Source: Clostridiales bacterium
GTDB lineage: Bacteria; Bacillota; Clostridia; Oscillospirales; Oscillospiraceae
Assembly (NCBI GenBank): GCA_004556345.1
Contig: SFHQ01000025.1
Span: 1 to 25,078, forward strand
DNA: 25,078 nucleotides
Direction of reading: 5' to 3'
This document shows, piece by piece, positions 1-7,936 of this stretch. How positions within the stretch are numbered: the first letter of the stretch is position 1; each line of letters starts with the position of its first letter. The position numbers and the translations under genes are program-made. Below the pieces are notes generated by a model, which ran no database searches, had not been told where the DNA came from, and was given only the letters and a program-made list of their open reading frames with translations.

Positions 1-101
1 AGGAGGCAACTAACTCCCACAACTACAAGCATAAGGCCGGTAACTACGAGACCTGGATCAGCATGAAGCAGGATCCCGATTGGACTCGCTACGAGAACTA
101 A
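1..101 (+). CDS. C-terminal fragment of an unidentified protein (5' end outside window)
   Basis: An open frame runs from position 3 to a TAA at 99-101 and encodes 32 residues ending DPDWTRYEN. The fragment is polar and rich in Asn, Lys, Tyr and Trp, with no transmembrane segment or cysteine motif. I do not recognise the family. It is taken as coding because the frame is open to the window edge and is followed by two hairpins that look like a gene end. No ribosome site or start lies inside the window. Confidence 0.5.
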   Translation, partial: EATNSHNYKHKAGNYETWISMKQDPDWTRYEN

Positions 102-131
102 TCTCAAAGTAAAAATCCATTCCAGCGGAAT

Positions 132-211
132 GGCGCACTTCTATACAGGGTAAACCCTGTATTGTGCGTCCTGCGGAGCGAACAGCCCGGACACCTGAAT
201 GTCCGGGCTGT
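132..211. terminator. Two consecutive strong hairpins between convergent genes
   Basis: The first hairpin (132-170) pairs GGCGCAC with GTGCGTC, then ATACAGGG with CCCTGTAT around a TAAA loop. The second (182-211) is a perfect 12-bp stem, ACAGCCCGGACA with TGTCCGGGCTGT, around a 6-nt loop. They lie between the plus-strand gene ending at 101 and malic enzyme ending at 241 on the minus strand, so a bidirectional transcription end is likely. Neither is followed by a clean T-run, so this is not a textbook intrinsic terminator. Confidence 0.5.
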
Positions 212-240
212 GTTGCGTCTTAAAGAAAAATTACAAATGC

Positions 241-1413
241 TTAAAAGCGTGCGTGTCCCGACCGCCGGGCTTCTGCGGCCACGGCATTCGCCACGGCGTC
301 CGCCGCCGCCCGGTTCAGGGGGGAGGGGAGGATGTTCGTGGGGGAGAGCTCGCCTTCGGGGATCATGTCGGCCAGGGCCTTGGCGGCGGCGTACTTCATC
401 TCCTCGGTGATCTGCACGGCCCCGCAGGAGAGGGCACCCTTGAACAGGCCGGGGAAGACCAGCACGTTGTTGATCTGGTTGGGGAAGTCGGACCGGCCCG
501 TGCCCACCACAGCGGCCCCGTGCGCCAGGGCCACGTCGGGCATGATCTCCGGCACGGGGTTGGCCATGGCCAGCAGGATGGGGTCCTTGGCCATGCGCTC
601 GACCATCTCGCCCGTCACCAGGCCGGGGCGGGAGACGCCGATGAACACATCGGCCCCGACCAAGGCGTCGGCCAGGGTGCCGTGCCGGTGTTCCCGGTTG
701 GTCCGGGCGGCCAGGGCGGCGTGATGGGGGGGCAGACCGGCGTCGCCCTCGCAGAGGATGCCGTCCTTGTCGCAGAGGAGCATGTTGGAAAAGCCCTGGT
801 CCAGCAGCAGCTTGGCGGAGGCACCGCCCGCGGCCCCGATGCCGTTGAAGACGATCTTCACGTCCTCCTTCTTCTTGCCGACCACTTTCAGAGCGTTGGT
901 CAGGGCGGCGGTGATGACCACGGCGGTGCCGTGCTGGTCGTCGTGGAAGACGGGGATGTCACAGACTTCCTTCAGCCGCCGCTCCACCTCGAAGCACCGG
1001 GGGGCGGAGATGTCCTCCAGGTTGATGCCGCCGAAGCTCTTGGAGATGAGGGCGATGGTCTTGACCATCTCGTCCACGTCCTGGGTGTCCACGCACAGGG
1101 GGAAGGCGTCGACGCCTGCAAATTCCTTGAAGAGGACGCACTTGCCCTCCATGACGGGCATCCCGGCCACGGGGCCGATGTTGCCCAGGCCCAGCACGGC
1201 GGAGCCGTCGGTGATGACGGCGACCATGTTCTGCCGCCGGGTGAGCTGGAAGGACTTGGCGGGGTCTTTTTGGATCTCCAGGCAGGGGGCGGCCACGCCG
1301 GGGGTGTAGGCCAGGGAGAGGTCCTTCTGGGTCTGGATGGGGTAGCGGGAGATGACCTCCAGCTTGCCCTTGAGCTTGTAATGTAAGGCCAAAGATTCTG
1401 CGCTGATGTCCAT
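241..1413 (-). CDS. NAD(P)-dependent malic enzyme (malate dehydrogenase, oxaloacetate-decarboxylating)
   Basis: This cytoplasmic enzyme oxidatively decarboxylates malate to pyruvate and CO2 with reduction of NAD(P)+. At 390 residues it has the length of the short bacterial malic enzymes. Visible signatures are AYTPGV with the likely catalytic Tyr36, MEGK with Lys91, the metal/substrate segment DDQHGTA (158-164), the Rossmann loop GIGAAG (191-196) and GRSDFPNQINN (306-316). The ATG at 1413 has a GAAAGGA ribosome site upstream. It lies 47 bp downstream of fumarase on the same strand, so the pair would carry fumarate to malate to pyruvate. Family is certain; NAD versus NADP preference cannot be read by eye. 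Confidence 0.95.
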   Translation of the reverse strand: MDISAESLALHYKLKGKLEVISRYPIQTQKDLSLAYTPGVAAPCLEIQKDPAKSFQLTRRQNMVAVITDGSAVLGLGNIGPVAGMPVMEGKCVLFKEFAGVDAFPLCVDTQDVDEMVKTIALISKSFGGINLEDISAPRCFEVERRLKEVCDIPVFHDDQHGTAVVITAALTNALKVVGKKKEDVKIVFNGIGAAGGASAKLLLDQGFSNMLLCDKDGILCEGDAGLPPHHAALAARTNREHRHGTLADALVGADVFIGVSRPGLVTGEMVERMAKDPILLAMANPVPEIMPDVALAHGAAVVGTGRSDFPNQINNVLVFPGLFKGALSCGAVQITEEMKYAAAKALADMIPEGELSPTNILPSPLNRAAADAVANAVAAEARRSGHARF

Positions 1414-1460
1414 GGGGATCAGGGTCCTTTCTATGATAGAGTGCGGAGGGGGTGGTTTCG

Positions 1461-2825
<1,365 letters not shown>

Positions 2826-2893
2826 GGGGATCCCTCCTTATAGGGTCATGTGGGCATGGGGTTATTTGGTTGTTGGATGATTTGAGGATTTGC

Positions 2894-3643
2894 TCATAGG
2901 TCCAGCTGGAGCTGCTGGAAGACGTCGGTGTAGGTGTGTCCCCGCACCACCAGCCCCGCCCTGGAGTCAAAGACCAGGGGGGCGGTGTTGAACAGCACCA
3001 GCTTGTGCCCCTGGTAGGCTTTCATCAGGTTGGGGACGGGAAACTCCGCCAAGGCCGAGCCGTCGATGAGCAGCACATCCGCCGCCTTCGCGTAGTCCAT
3101 CGCTTTTTGCAGCAGGTCCAGGTCATAGGGCTCCTCCTTCAGCACGATGGCAGGGCGCACATAGTCGCCGCACATATCCACGTTGCAGTAGGGGATGGGC
3201 GTGGGGCTGTCGGCGATATAGAAAAAGTCCAAAAACTTTTCGCATTTCGCGCACCAGCTCCGCATCACGGAGCCGTGCAGCTCCACGACCTCCTTGCTCC
3301 CGGCCTCCTGGTGGATGCCGTCGATGTTTACGGTCAGGATGGCCTTGAGCTTGCCGGATTCCTCCAGCTTTGCCAGGGCCTCGTGGGCCGGGCTGGGCTG
3401 GGCGTTCAGGACGGGGGTGAGAATTTTGTCCCGGTAGTAGCGGTAGAAAAACATGGGGCAGCGCTGTAAAAAGGTCAGGCAGAGAATGTCGTCCGGGGGA
3501 TACTTATACTTGTCCAAAAAGTCCTCGTCCATCGCCCGGTAGTCGGGAAACCCGGCCTCCGCCGAGAAATCCTTGCCGGTGATGAAGACGATGTTGTCGC
3601 TGCCCTCGATCCAATTTTTCAGGATATTCAGCTCAATGTCCAA
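2894..3643 (-). CDS. Degenerate Sir2-family (sirtuin-like) paralogue
   Basis: This 249-residue protein aligns along its whole length with the sirtuin encoded just upstream, so the two are tandem paralogues. It keeps the histidine of ELHGS (His123), four zinc-type cysteines (131, 134, 153, 158) and NIDG, but the NAD-binding GAGxS loop has become TGKDFSAEAGFPDYR (22-36). The QNID glutamine is valine (TVNIDGIH, 104-111) and GGTS is IDGSA (193-197). These are cofactor-pocket positions, so loss or change of NAD+-dependent deacylase activity is inferred. A partner or scaffold role, or altered chemistry, is possible. The start is TTG at 3643 with AAGGAGG 10 nt upstream; the gene follows the canonical sirtuin by 30 bp. 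Confidence 0.85.
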   Translation of the reverse strand: MDIELNILKNWIEGSDNIVFITGKDFSAEAGFPDYRAMDEDFLDKYKYPPDDILCLTFLQRCPMFFYRYYRDKILTPVLNAQPSPAHEALAKLEESGKLKAILTVNIDGIHQEAGSKEVVELHGSVMRSWCAKCEKFLDFFYIADSPTPIPYCNVDMCGDYVRPAIVLKEEPYDLDLLQKAMDYAKAADVLLIDGSALAEFPVPNLMKAYQGHKLVLFNTAPLVFDSRAGLVVRGHTYTDVFQQLQLDL

Positions 3644-3673
3644 GCCCTGGACACCTCCTTTCCATCCGTTTGA

Positions 3674-4408
3674 TCATTTCACGGTGATCTGGGAGAAGAC
3701 CTCTCCGATCGGGGCGCTGATGGCCAGGTCCGCCCGGTAGTCCATGCCGGTGGGGGATTTGTTGATGAGCACCAGCTTCTTCCCGGCGTAGTAGTTGATG
3801 AGGCCGGCTGCCGGGTAGACCACCAGCGAGGTCCCGCCGATGATGAGCATGTCCGCCCGCCGGATGGCGGCCACGGCCCCCTCGATCACGTCCTGGTCCA
3901 GCCCCTCTTCATACAGCACCACGTCCGGGCGGACGATGCCGCCGCAGTTGGGTTCCGTGCAGTGGGGGACGCCGGTGGACTCGGTGATGAAGGAGAGGGG
4001 ATACTTCTTCCGGCAGCGGGTGCAGTAGTTGCGCAGGGTGGAGCCGTGCAGCTCGTAGACGACCTTGCTCCCGGCGGCCTGATGCAGGCCGTCGATGTTC
4101 TGGGTGACCACGGCCTTGAGCTTGCCGGCCCGCTCCAGCTCGGCCAACTTCAAGTGCGCGGCGTTGGGCTTGGCCCCCTGGACGATCATCTTGTCCCGGT
4201 AGAAGCGGTAGAACTCGGCGGGGTTTTTCTCAAAAAACGTGTGGCTCAAGATCGTCTCCGGGGGGTAGTCGTACTGCTGGTGATACAGCCCGTCGGTGCT
4301 GCGGAAATCCGGGATGCCGGACTCGGTGGAAACACCGGCCCCGCCGAAGAACACGATGTTCTGGCTCTCATCGATCCAGTCTTGCAGTTTACGGATGTTT
4401 TCGTCCAT
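3674..4408 (-). CDS. cobB: NAD-dependent protein deacylase, Sir2/CobB family
   Basis: This is a canonical 244-residue bacterial sirtuin, which removes acyl groups from protein lysines while consuming NAD+. All motifs are intact: GGAGVSTESGIPDFRS (22-37), TQNIDGLH (102-109), catalytic His121 in ELHGS, zinc cysteines 129, 132, 150 and 155, GGTSLVVYP (191-199) and NKSP (216-219). The ATG at 4408 has AGGAGG 7 nt upstream. It leads a minus-strand cluster with its degenerate paralogue, fumarase and malic enzyme. The upstream flank is a MITE-like repeat and no clear promoter is visible there. The precise acyl preference cannot be predicted. Confidence 0.94.
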   Translation of the reverse strand: MDENIRKLQDWIDESQNIVFFGGAGVSTESGIPDFRSTDGLYHQQYDYPPETILSHTFFEKNPAEFYRFYRDKMIVQGAKPNAAHLKLAELERAGKLKAVVTQNIDGLHQAAGSKVVYELHGSTLRNYCTRCRKKYPLSFITESTGVPHCTEPNCGGIVRPDVVLYEEGLDQDVIEGAVAAIRRADMLIIGGTSLVVYPAAGLINYYAGKKLVLINKSPTGMDYRADLAISAPIGEVFSQITVK

Positions 4409-4449
4409 GGGATGACCTCCTTTGGAATTGGATGGGTGGGACTATGGGT

Positions 4450-4668
4450 GGGTACCTTAGTACACTGCGGCTCTGTTGCGGCAGGTTGCCCTCATTCGTC
4501 TGCTTCGCAGCCACCTTCCCCCCAGGGGAAGGCTTTTTGGGGTGGTACTACCCTGTAAAGTTGTATTGCGTCAACAGAGCCTTCCCCAAGGGGGAAGGTG
4601 GCCCGGCTAGAGCCGGGTCGGATGAGGGCCACGCCGCAGATAGAAGGCGTATCGGTAAAAAGGTACCA
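4450..4668. repeat. MITE-like inverted-repeat element (about 220 bp, non-coding)
   Basis: The tract is bounded by GGTACCTT (4451-4458) and AAGGTACC (4659-4666). Its arms are imperfect inverted copies. The left arm carries GCCCTCATTCG then CCACCTTCCCCCC; the right arm carries AAGGTGGCC and GGATGAGGGCC in inverted order. Each arm contains its own hairpin, CCTTCCCCCCAGGGGAAGG (4514-4532) and CCTTCCCCAAGGGGGAAGG (4580-4598), and 4602-4617 adds CCCGGCTAGAGCCGGG. It fills the gap between the carboxypeptidase stop and the sirtuin start. Size, terminal inversion and lack of coding capacity fit a miniature mobile element or a dispersed palindromic repeat. Copy number is unknown from one window. Confidence 0.7.
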
Positions 4669-4682
4669 CAAAAAGGATTTCC

Positions 4683-6704
4683 TTACCGTCTCCGGTCCGA
4701 GCGGCCGGAATGGTCGTTTCTGCGATAGTCGTCGGGATAGCGGTCATAGGAGGACCGTCTCTGCGGTCCGCTGCCGGAGCGCTGGCCGGACGAGCCGGAG
4801 CGCTGCTGGGTCCGGTTGCGGCGCTCCCATTCCTCCCAGCGGCGGCGTTCCCGGTCGGCCTGCTCCCGGCGGCGGCGTTCCTCGCGCTGGCGGGCCTCCC
4901 TGGCCGCCTGCTGCTGGCGGCGGCGTTCCTGTTCCTCCCGGCGGCGCTGGGCTTCGCGCTCCTGTTGGCGGCGCTCCTGCTCCTGGCGCTGGCGGCGCTC
5001 GGCGGCTTCTTTCTGGCGCTGGGCCTCCCGCTGGCGGTTGCGCTCGTCGCGCTCCTGCTGGCGCTGGAGGCGCTCCTTGGCTCGCTGCTCCTGCTCCTTG
5101 CGGCGCTGCTCCTCCCGGACCTGGCGCTCCTGTTCGCGGATCTTCCGCTCCTCTTCGTGGCGGGCCTGGCGTTCCAGCAGCTCCTGCTCCCGCTTGGCCT
5201 GGCGCTCCTGGTGCTCCTGCTGTCGGCGGAGCAGGTCCTCCTTCCGTAGGCGCTCGCGCTCGGCCCGCTCCTGCTTGGCCAGCTCCTCGTCTTTCTGACG
5301 GGCTTCGGCCTCCCGCTGGCGGAAGGCGATCTTTGCCTCCTGCTTCTCCTTGCGCTTCTGGTGGCGCTCCTCTTTGGTGCGCTGGCGGTAGCGGCGCACG
5401 AAGCCGATGGCGACCATCACCAGGGCGATCAGAATGAGCAGGCGGACATAGATATTCTTCAGCACGGTGTTCACGCTGGAGACAAAGGCCAGGAACGGAG
5501 AGAAGGACACGCTGTTCACCGCGGCCAGGTCGACCGTCCCGTAATCCTCCCCGCCGTAGATCACGGTGATCGTCCCCAAGACATCCCCCTCTTCGATGGG
5601 GGCGGTGGCGGTGTCCTCCTTGAGCTTCACCCGCAGCTCCAGGCGGGAGGCGTCATACTCGCCGGGGACCATGGCCGTGACGGACTGGGTGGGCTGCACC
5701 AGCACATGGGTGCTCTCTGTGGAGAAGCGCACGGGGATCTCTTTCAGGTAGCTCTCCGCGTCCAGCAGGGTGGCGGGAGAAAAGCTCTCAAAGCCCCAGG
5801 TCATGAGGCGCTTGCTCTCGGCAAACTGCTTGCGCTGGACCTTGCCGTTGGCCCCGGTGGGGTTGTCGGCGCCCAGGACCACGGAGACGAGGGTGTGCCC
5901 CTTCTTCTTGGCGGCGGCGACGAGACAGTAGCCGGCCTCGCCGGTGCTGCCGGTCTTGATGCCGATGGTCCCGCTGAAGGTATAGCCGGGGAACTTGGCG
6001 GAGGTGAGCAGGGCGTTGGTGTTCAGCAGCACGCGTTCACCAGACATATTTGTGGCGGGCACGACATAGCGGGCCGTGGAGACGATCTCCCGGAAGGCCG
6101 CGTGGGTCATGGCCTCCTTGGCCATGCGATAGATGTCCCAGGCCGTGGAGTAATGCTCGCTGTTGTGCAGGCCGTGGGGGTTCATAAAGTGAGTGCCGGT
6201 CATGCCCAGCTCCTGGGCCCGCTGGTTCATCCGCTCGACAAAGGTCGGGATGTCCCCACAGACGGTCATGGCCAGGATATTGGCCGCCTCGTTGGCGGAG
6301 GCCAGCATCAGGCAGTAGAGCAAGTCGTGGACGGTGATCTCTTCCCCGGCCTTCAGGTTCGCCGTGGAGGAATCGGAGGTCAGGTCCTTCAGGGCGGCGG
6401 CGTCCACCGTCACCACGGTCGATAGGTCCAGCTCCCCGCGCCCCACGGCCTCCAGGGTGAGCAGGGCCGTCATGATCTTGGTGATGCTGGCGGGGTAGCG
6501 CTGCCCATCGGCGTTCTGCTCGTAGAGGACCTGGTCGGTGTCCAGGTCGATGAGCAGGCCGGCGGCGGCTTCGAGGGTGATCGGCTCGACGCCCTCATAG
6601 TCAATGGCGCTGGCAAAGGGGGCCATGAGGCCCGTGAGCAACGCCAGGATCATGCAAAAAGAAAGGGCGCGAATCAGCGTTTTTTTCATAGGAAAGAACC
6701 ACAT
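4683..6704 (-). CDS. D-alanyl-D-alanine carboxypeptidase (S11, DacA/PBP5-like) with long charged cytoplasmic tail
   Basis: This penicillin-binding enzyme trims the terminal D-Ala from peptidoglycan stem peptides outside the cell. The order is signal peptide (about 6-33), S11 catalytic domain with SITK (73-76, Ser73/Lys76), SAN (136-138) and KTG (250-252), a beta-rich PBP5-type C-terminal domain (about 320-400), one transmembrane helix (about 419-436) and a tail of roughly 237 residues. The tail is almost entirely Arg, Gln, Glu and Lys, a probable coiled coil, and ends in a Ser/Gly/Arg/Tyr-rich segment. PBP5 relatives usually end in a short amphipathic anchor, so the tail is the oddity. The start is uncertain: ATG at 6704 or the internal ATG at 6689, neither with a good ribosome site. 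Confidence 0.92.
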   Translation of the reverse strand: MWFFPMKKTLIRALSFCMILALLTGLMAPFASAIDYEGVEPITLEAAAGLLIDLDTDQVLYEQNADGQRYPASITKIMTALLTLEAVGRGELDLSTVVTVDAAALKDLTSDSSTANLKAGEEITVHDLLYCLMLASANEAANILAMTVCGDIPTFVERMNQRAQELGMTGTHFMNPHGLHNSEHYSTAWDIYRMAKEAMTHAAFREIVSTARYVVPATNMSGERVLLNTNALLTSAKFPGYTFSGTIGIKTGSTGEAGYCLVAAAKKKGHTLVSVVLGADNPTGANGKVQRKQFAESKRLMTWGFESFSPATLLDAESYLKEIPVRFSTESTHVLVQPTQSVTAMVPGEYDASRLELRVKLKEDTATAPIEEGDVLGTITVIYGGEDYGTVDLAAVNSVSFSPFLAFVSSVNTVLKNIYVRLLILIALVMVAIGFVRRYRQRTKEERHQKRKEKQEAKIAFRQREAEARQKDEELAKQERAERERLRKEDLLRRQQEHQERQAKREQELLERQARHEEERKIREQERQVREEQRRKEQEQRAKERLQRQQERDERNRQREAQRQKEAAERRQRQEQERRQQEREAQRRREEQERRRQQQAAREARQREERRRREQADRERRRWEEWERRNRTQQRSGSSGQRSGSGPQRRSSYDRYPDDYRRNDHSGRSDRRR

Positions 6705-6763
6705 CCCGTGTTATAATAGTCTTGTATTCTGCATCCCGGCCGGTTTGCAGCCGAGCAGAGGGT

Positions 6764-6791
6764 TTCAAAAAACAGATACATAGACTATAAT
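6764..6791 (+). promoter_or_regulatory. Probable sigma-A promoter of the comEA-like/two-component operon
   Basis: TTCAAA at 6764-6769 and a perfect TATAAT at 6786-6791 are separated by 16 bp. The predicted transcript would start about 40 nt before the first gene at 6832. The -35 box is weak, so this rests mainly on the -10. Confidence 0.55.
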
Positions 6792-6798
6792 AACAAAG

Positions 6799-6814
6799 TG
6801 CGTCGAAAGACGCA
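6799..6814 (+). other. Small GAAA-tetraloop hairpin at the predicted 5' transcript end
   Basis: TGCGTC and GACGCA form a perfect 6-bp stem around GAAA. It lies about 7 nt after the -10 box and just before the GGGGGAGGGG ribosome site of the first gene. Such 5'-terminal hairpins can stabilise mRNA; that role is inferred here. Confidence 0.45.
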
Positions 6815-6831
6815 ATGGGGGAGGGGAGACA

Positions 6832-7227
6832 ATGACCGGAAAATTTGCGAAAATTTCGCGCCTGGAATGGGTTACCTTGCTTTTGACCGCCTGTTTTGCC
6901 GCCGGGACCCTCCTCTGGTTTCACTTCGGCCCCCCGCCGGGCGCGGTGACTTTTACCGGCACCGGCGAGCCTACCGCCGCCGAGCAGCAGGCGGAGCAGA
7001 CCCCGGAGGCCCCCGGCCTGTTGGAGGGGGAGCGCATCGACCTGAACACGGCCACGCTCTCTGACCTGACCCGCCTGCCGGGGATCGGGGAGAAAAAGGG
7101 GCAGGCAATCTTAGACAAACGCACCGAGCTGGGCGGCTTTCAAAGCGTGGACCAGCTCTTAGAGGTCCGGGGCATCGGTGAGGGCATCCTGGCCCGCATC
7201 AGCCCCTATGTGACCGTCACACCGTAA
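6832..7227 (+). CDS. ComEA-like membrane-anchored helix-hairpin-helix protein
   Basis: This 131-residue protein has an N-terminal membrane anchor (about 14-31), a flexible Pro/Glu/Ala linker (about 34-66) and a C-terminal double helix-hairpin-helix domain. The latter shows the family pattern RIDLNTATLSDLTRLPGIGEKK (split here over 68-89) and VRGIGEGILARI. ComEA-type domains bind double-stranded DNA non-specifically at the cell surface during transformation. No comEC lies nearby. Instead, the gene is 19 bp upstream of a two-component system and appears to share its transcript, so its role in competence is uncertain. The start ATG has a strong purine-rich ribosome site. Confidence 0.85.
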   Translation: MTGKFAKISRLEWVTLLLTACFAAGTLLWFHFGPPPGAVTFTGTGEPTAAEQQAEQTPEAPGLLEGERIDLNTATLSDLTRLPGIGEKKGQAILDKRTELGGFQSVDQLLEVRGIGEGILARISPYVTVTP

Positions 7228-7246
7228 CCTGGAAAGGAGAGGCGCA

Positions 7247-7936
7247 ATGGCGAAGATATTGGTCGTCGACGACGAAAAAGTCATGGTCAAGGGCATCCGT
7301 TTTAACCTGGAAAACGAGGGCTACACCGTCGATGTGGGCTATAACGGCCGTCAGGCCGTGGACCTGGCCAGGGCCAACGACTACGACCTCATTATCCTGG
7401 ACCTGATGATGCCGGAGCTGGACGGCTTGGAGGCCTGCATGGAGATCCGGTCCTTTTCCTCCGTCCCCATCATCATGCTCACCGCCCGGAGCCAAGACAC
7501 GGACAAGCTCCTGGGCTTTGAGTACGGGGCAGACGATTACATCACAAAGCCCTTTAACATTTTAGAGGTCAAGGCCAGGGTCAAGGCCCTGCTCCGCCGC
7601 TCCGCCGCCACGAAGCGCCAGCAGGAGCAGGACAAGCGCCTCACCAGCGGGGGCCTCACCATCGACCCGGACGCCCGCGCTGCCTGGAAAAACGACCAGC
7701 CCGTGGAGCTGACCGCCCGCGAATTTGACCTCCTGGAGCTTCTGATGAAGCACCCCAACCGGGTGTACAGCCGGGAGCAGCTCCTGAACCAGGTCTGGGG
7801 CTACGAGTACACCGGGGAATACCGCACGGTGGACGTCCACGTCCGCCGCCTGCGGGAAAAGGTGGAGGACGATCCGGCCAGCCCCACTCTGCTGTGTACC
7901 AAGTGGGGGGTCGGGTATTACTTCCATGGACAATAA
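7247..7936 (+). CDS. OmpR/PhoB-family response regulator
   Basis: This is a 229-residue two-domain DNA-binding regulator. The receiver domain has the acidic pair Asp8/Asp9, phospho-acceptor Asp52 (LDLMMPELDG), Thr79 and Lys101 (ITKPFN). The C-terminal winged helix follows (about 130-228), with LTAREFDLLELLM, the recognition region YRTVDVHVRRLREKVE and the terminal GVGYYF wing. The start ATG has GGAAAGGAGAGG upstream. The end overlaps the histidine kinase start by 11 bp, so the two are translationally coupled and form a cognate pair. The target genes are unknown. Confidence 0.95.
   Translation: MAKILVVDDEKVMVKGIRFNLENEGYTVDVGYNGRQAVDLARANDYDLIILDLMMPELDGLEACMEIRSFSSVPIIMLTARSQDTDKLLGFEYGADDYITKPFNILEVKARVKALLRRSAATKRQQEQDKRLTSGGLTIDPDARAAWKNDQPVELTAREFDLLELLMKHPNRVYSREQLLNQVWGYEYTGEYRTVDVHVRRLREKVEDDPASPTLLCTKWGVGYYFHGQ

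Noticed and set aside
4514..4598. CRISPR-like repeat pair (CCTTCCCC... blocks)
   Set aside because: Only two units, in inverted rather than direct orientation, with no spacer series or cas genes.
4710..5249. 179-codon, very Leu/Ala-rich plus-strand frame that looks like a membrane protein
   Set aside because: It is the complement of the Arg/Gln/Glu-rich tail of the carboxypeptidase; antisense of such codons reads as Leu/Ala.
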